From positions 16,058,001-16,122,000 of the forward strand of contig OZ234498.1 of NCBI GenBank assembly GCA_965153455.1: DNA of 64,000 nt. Direction: 5' to 3'. Positions within the stretch are counted from its first letter, which is position 1. Each line of letters begins with the position of its first letter. Both the position numbers and the translations under genes were made by a program. Positions 60,431-64,000 of this stretch are shown here, piece by piece. Origin of the DNA: Sphagnum compactum. Taxonomy: Eukaryota > Bryophyta > Sphagnopsida > Sphagnales. Under the pieces are notes generated by a model, which worked only from the letters and a program-made list of their open reading frames with translations, was not told where the DNA came from and ran no database searches.

Positions 60431-61850
60431 TAAGCAAGCATATGGGGTTGAAGCATTTGAATAGTCGTATGATGAACTCATTGAAATTTCAATGAGCGAT
60501 GTTTCGAGTGTTGATGATCCTACAAGTCAATCTAGAAGGCAATGGAAAAGTTTTTCAAAAAATGGGAATTGGGATGATGCAAGTTTGAATTTGGCAATGG
60601 AGGCCATTGAAGATGGCTCCAAATTACAAGCTAGATGTGGGATGTGCCTATCACATTACTATAAAATCATTTTGTATGGAATAACATAATCATGTAAAAT
60701 AGTCAAACCTAAAGTCTTACCAAAAAAAAAAGGGAAGATGAATAATTTGTTCGATATAAGAAAAAGATGCAAGCATTTGGGCATCCCATCATGTTCACTC
60801 AATTGAGATTAAACTTGGTAAACATTACACAAGAGAGGACTATGCCTTTCAATAATGAGATTTCCAGGTGGGATTGGCTTAATTGGTTCAAGAGGCACAA
60901 TTTGATCTATTTTTAACAGTTATGTAAGGTCTAGGGTTGAACACATGAAAATCTTGTGTCCAACAAATGTTGAGACTTTTTACACAAACCTAACAAAAAC
61001 TTACAATTTGCAATTTGAATAAAAATAGATATGGAATTGAAATGAGTTAGGTGCACAACTTGGTTGAAATGGGGGGCTTTTGTTTTAGTTAAGATTGGTT
61101 CTAGGTTGGTGCGCTCTATTACACCAAATGAAAAAGAATAGATATTCATGTCATCCTACATCAATGTAGCAAGAGAATTCTTTCCAAAATTTTACATATT
61201 TAAATGGAAGCAATTTTACCAAAATTGCACTAATTGATGTGAATTTGGTGCTACAATGATTATGTAGCTAAAAGCCTTGATGATAGCCATTGTTTTTGAC
61301 AAATGGATCTAACAATTTATAGTCTTTATTCAAGCTCGTGAAGGAAATCTATATTTAATTAATCATCACTTACTTATTTTGGATGACCACAACTCCCAAG
61401 TTAAGATAGATGTTGTGCACAAAGCCAAGGGGTTGAGGTTTTGTTTAATTATTTTGCCATCACACACAAGGCACATGTTACACCTTCTTGATGTTGCATG
61501 TTTTTAACCATTCAAAACTATATTTAGGCCTTACATGTGTCCAATTGTTATGATTACCAAGATGCAACCCAATGAATAATTCTTAAAGACAAAAATAAAA
61601 TTTCAAATGATTGATTTACAAGTTGAAGAATTAATGGGTGAGTGCAATCCTACCATTGAACCCAATGTTTACCACTATTATGTTGAGATTGAAAGGTAAT
61701 TTAATGAATTGTAGGAAGCTAACATTCAAAGGCCTAATGACGAATGAGCCCAAGGATGTTAAGGAAGGACACATGCACTCACAAGCATTACCATTGACAA
61801 CCCCATTACACCCATTACAACTATTGAAACTATGTGATTAAACTTGAACA
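60430..61850 (+). pseudogene. Decayed pogo/Tigger-like (Tc1-mariner superfamily) transposase
   Basis: Frames joined across many stops give the parts of a pogo-type transposase in order. At 60492-60690 is a psq-type helix-turn-helix (RRQWKSFSKNGNWDDASLNL, AMEAIEDGSKLQ). At about 60765-60915 is a CENP-B-type domain (KMQAFGHPIMFTQLRL, ITQERTMPF, WDWLNWFKRHNL). At about 60960-61250 is the start of the DDE domain (CPTNVETFYTNLTKTYNL, KIGSRLVRSITPNEKE, FPKFYIFKWKQF). At about 61365-61530 is its core (HLLILDDHNSQVKIDVVHKA, LPSHTRHMLHLLDVACF). The first catalytic Asp region reads Asn with nearby stops; LDDHNS keeps the second. No terminal inverted repeats found. The copy is inactive. Confidence 0.8.
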
Positions 61851-64000
61851 AAAGATGTTATAGAAAGAAACAACAACCAAGAAAAAAGAACATTAGAAAG
61901 AGGAGATAATTGCATTTAAAAATTTAAAAAAATTAAAAAAGTTGGAAGAGGGATCGATAAACACCAAAAGGTTTGATGAGAGGGTTGTGAAAAAACCAAT
62001 TTGATGAAACGTGGTTTCCAAAGTGTTGCGTTGAGCAAGGTGAGGCACTACGTGTTGCTATAAGAACTAGTGCACCTCTATTAATGAATGCCTATCAAAC
62101 TCCATTTTATACAACCACATTTGCGATTTATTAATTCAACATAAAGGTGACAATTGAGAAATGAAAACCCATGAAAAAAGATAAACATTATTCACACATC
62201 ATTCTAATTGAACTAATGTGGGTTCATAAGACAATTCCTCATTCCACTCCTATGGAGTCATTGACTTGTTAAAACCATTGAAACAAGAGGAAAAATGTTT
62301 GTTGGTGCAATTGCACATGGTTTACAAAGGGATAATTATTATTTGGTACACATAACATTCTAACACATTTTAGAACACTTGCCGACTCATTTGAGCAATG
62401 AGGTGATGCACTTCACAAAATAATTTTCATTGTTTTTGAAACCAAACAGTGTTTGCTTTGGGGCACTCATCGTGGTGGATTTGAATTTTGAGTCCTATTG
62501 TTTTCCCTATTCTATTTTATAATTTTAGGGGTTGATTATTCATCAATATGGGAGGGTCTAGCTTAAAAGTAAGAACTTATGTCATTAGATATGGCCCCTT
62601 ATTACCCATATTAAGTGTATAAGTGTCCAAACTTTGAAAATGTGTATTTAATTGGAGGATGACCAACAAAATGTGATTCCACTTCTATTTCCATGTAGAT
62701 TTCATTTGCTACTCAATTTTTTTTTTTCATTCATCTTGAACCCTTTTTGTTTATTATGATTTTGCTTTTAATTGTCCATTTAAAGTTTGATTACCTTATG
62801 TGATTTTAGACATACATACCATGTAAGTGTAAATAACAAACTTATTTACATTACATGTAAGATTTTGTGAATTCATTTTAAGTTGTGTAAAATGGTGTAA
62901 AGGTACGTGTAAATGATTTACATTAACCTATTGTGTAAAGTTGTGTAATTTAAAATTTAAAATAAAATTCATCCTTTCAAGATTTAGAGTTGTTGATTGA
63001 GCCTTGTGTAGGTGGATCATAATATATTAAAATGTGTAAATTTGAAGGAAAAGCATCCCTCGACCTCATTGAGGCCAACTTCCTTAATAAATACAAAAAT
63101 TTTGAAAACATGCAGAGATTTGTTTGAGAAAAAAATTTGTTTGACCAAAAAAAAAAGATTGGCTAAATGAACATATTGGGTTCCATCCAAACAATAGTTC
63201 TAAAAGAAAAGCCCTAAATGATGTGGCTAATATTTGATGCCCTAATTTTTGATTGTGAATTGTGAAAAAAGTGCATACTTGACATTAGTTTTCAAGAGAA
63301 ATTGAAGGAACTACAAAACGCTATACGTATACAATAAGACCTATTGGACACCGGATGACACTAGATGCATCGAGGAGGTTCTCTTTCAAAACTTAGCTCA
63401 ATTACACTTACCCACCAACATTGATATTTCTTATGATGTACCTAAGTTAGCAACATATGCTAGAGACACCCATTACAAGGAACTATGGGCCCAATTTGTT
63501 GAAATTGGATTGAATTTTGCATAAATTCATAAAAATTCATGATAATGAATTTTTAATCACAAGTGTGAATAACAAGTGAACACTTAATGAAAACTAGGAC
63601 GAATGCTATGGACCAAGTGCAGATACACAATTTGCACATGTACATTGTCCACATTATTTTTTAAAATAGTTATTTAAATTGACTAATGACACAGTTATAA
63701 AATTATAAATTTCATAATATGCCTAGTATTATCTAAAACATATTATATAAAAATATAAAATATTTTAGTAATAATAATAATAATAATAATAATATTTACT
63801 CGGGTGCTGTTCTGGTGGGGTGCTTTACACCCTGAACAGTATTACAAAGTACTGTGAATTTGGTGAAGGAGGAGGCCTGTACTCCAAACCATCTAGCTAG
63901 CAACTTCACCTTGATAAAACCCCCAAATTTTGTGTGTAAAATGGTCATGAGAAATATTTCCGGGGAGGAATTGGGAGACATAATTATTTTGTAAAATACA
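61851..64000. other. AT-rich intergenic region
   Basis: Probably includes the 3' part of the pogo element at its start. Beyond that nothing is recognised except the (AAT)n run at 63768-63795. Confidence 0.55.
63768..63795. repeat. (AAT)n microsatellite
   Basis: About 9 uninterrupted AAT units. Confidence 0.95.

Overview
The window looks like nuclear DNA of a land plant. Four intron-containing genes of plant type lie in the middle (about 12.4-46.4 kb), flanked on both sides by AT-rich, gene-free DNA full of decayed transposons and tandem repeats. The genes are a plant-type FANCM helicase, the plastid pyruvate dehydrogenase E1-beta subunit, a tRNA 2'-phosphotransferase and a subfamily-XI-like LRR receptor kinase. 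A nuclear copy of mitochondrial atp4 resembles, from memory, the bryophyte form of that gene more than the angiosperm form. I therefore favour a bryophyte or other seed-free plant, but the genus cannot be read from this window.

Layout. 1-8.35 kb: AT-rich intergenic DNA with coding-like debris, a degenerate AT-rich repeat field and a tRNA-like SINE head. 8358-10137: a non-autonomous CACTA transposon with both ends and a 3-bp target duplication. 10.14-11.03 kb: retrotransposon-derived sequence; an inverted relative lies at 51.7-52.6 kb. 12472-22112 (+): FANCM, about 25 exons. 22.1-25.4 kb: intergenic, with a MITE copy and a cluster of palindromic TACCAG/CTGGTA motifs. 25453-28580 (+): plastid PDH E1-beta, 5 exons. 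29941-30405: mitochondrial atp4 insertion (NUMT). 33.4-35.7 kb: three different tandem arrays, the last lying in the 5' region of the next gene. 35953-39228 (+): tRNA 2'-phosphotransferase, 7 exons, with a GC-AG intron that carries head-to-head telomere-like repeats. 39.2-40.1 kb: coding-like tail, unassigned. 41997-46342 (-): LRR receptor kinase, 4 exons, with an HGN instead of HRD catalytic loop and a 103-bp tandem duplication over its stop codon. 47-64 kb: AT-rich repeats and a pogo-like transposase remnant (60.4-61.85 kb).

The four genes belong to unrelated processes: DNA repair and crossover control, plastid acetyl-CoA supply, tRNA splicing, and cell-surface signalling. I see no sign of a functional cluster. 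The unusual content lies in mobile elements, the organelle insertion, intron features and the receptor's catalytic loop. Exon borders were inferred by eye from splice consensus, reading phase and remembered homologues. They are not backed by transcripts.
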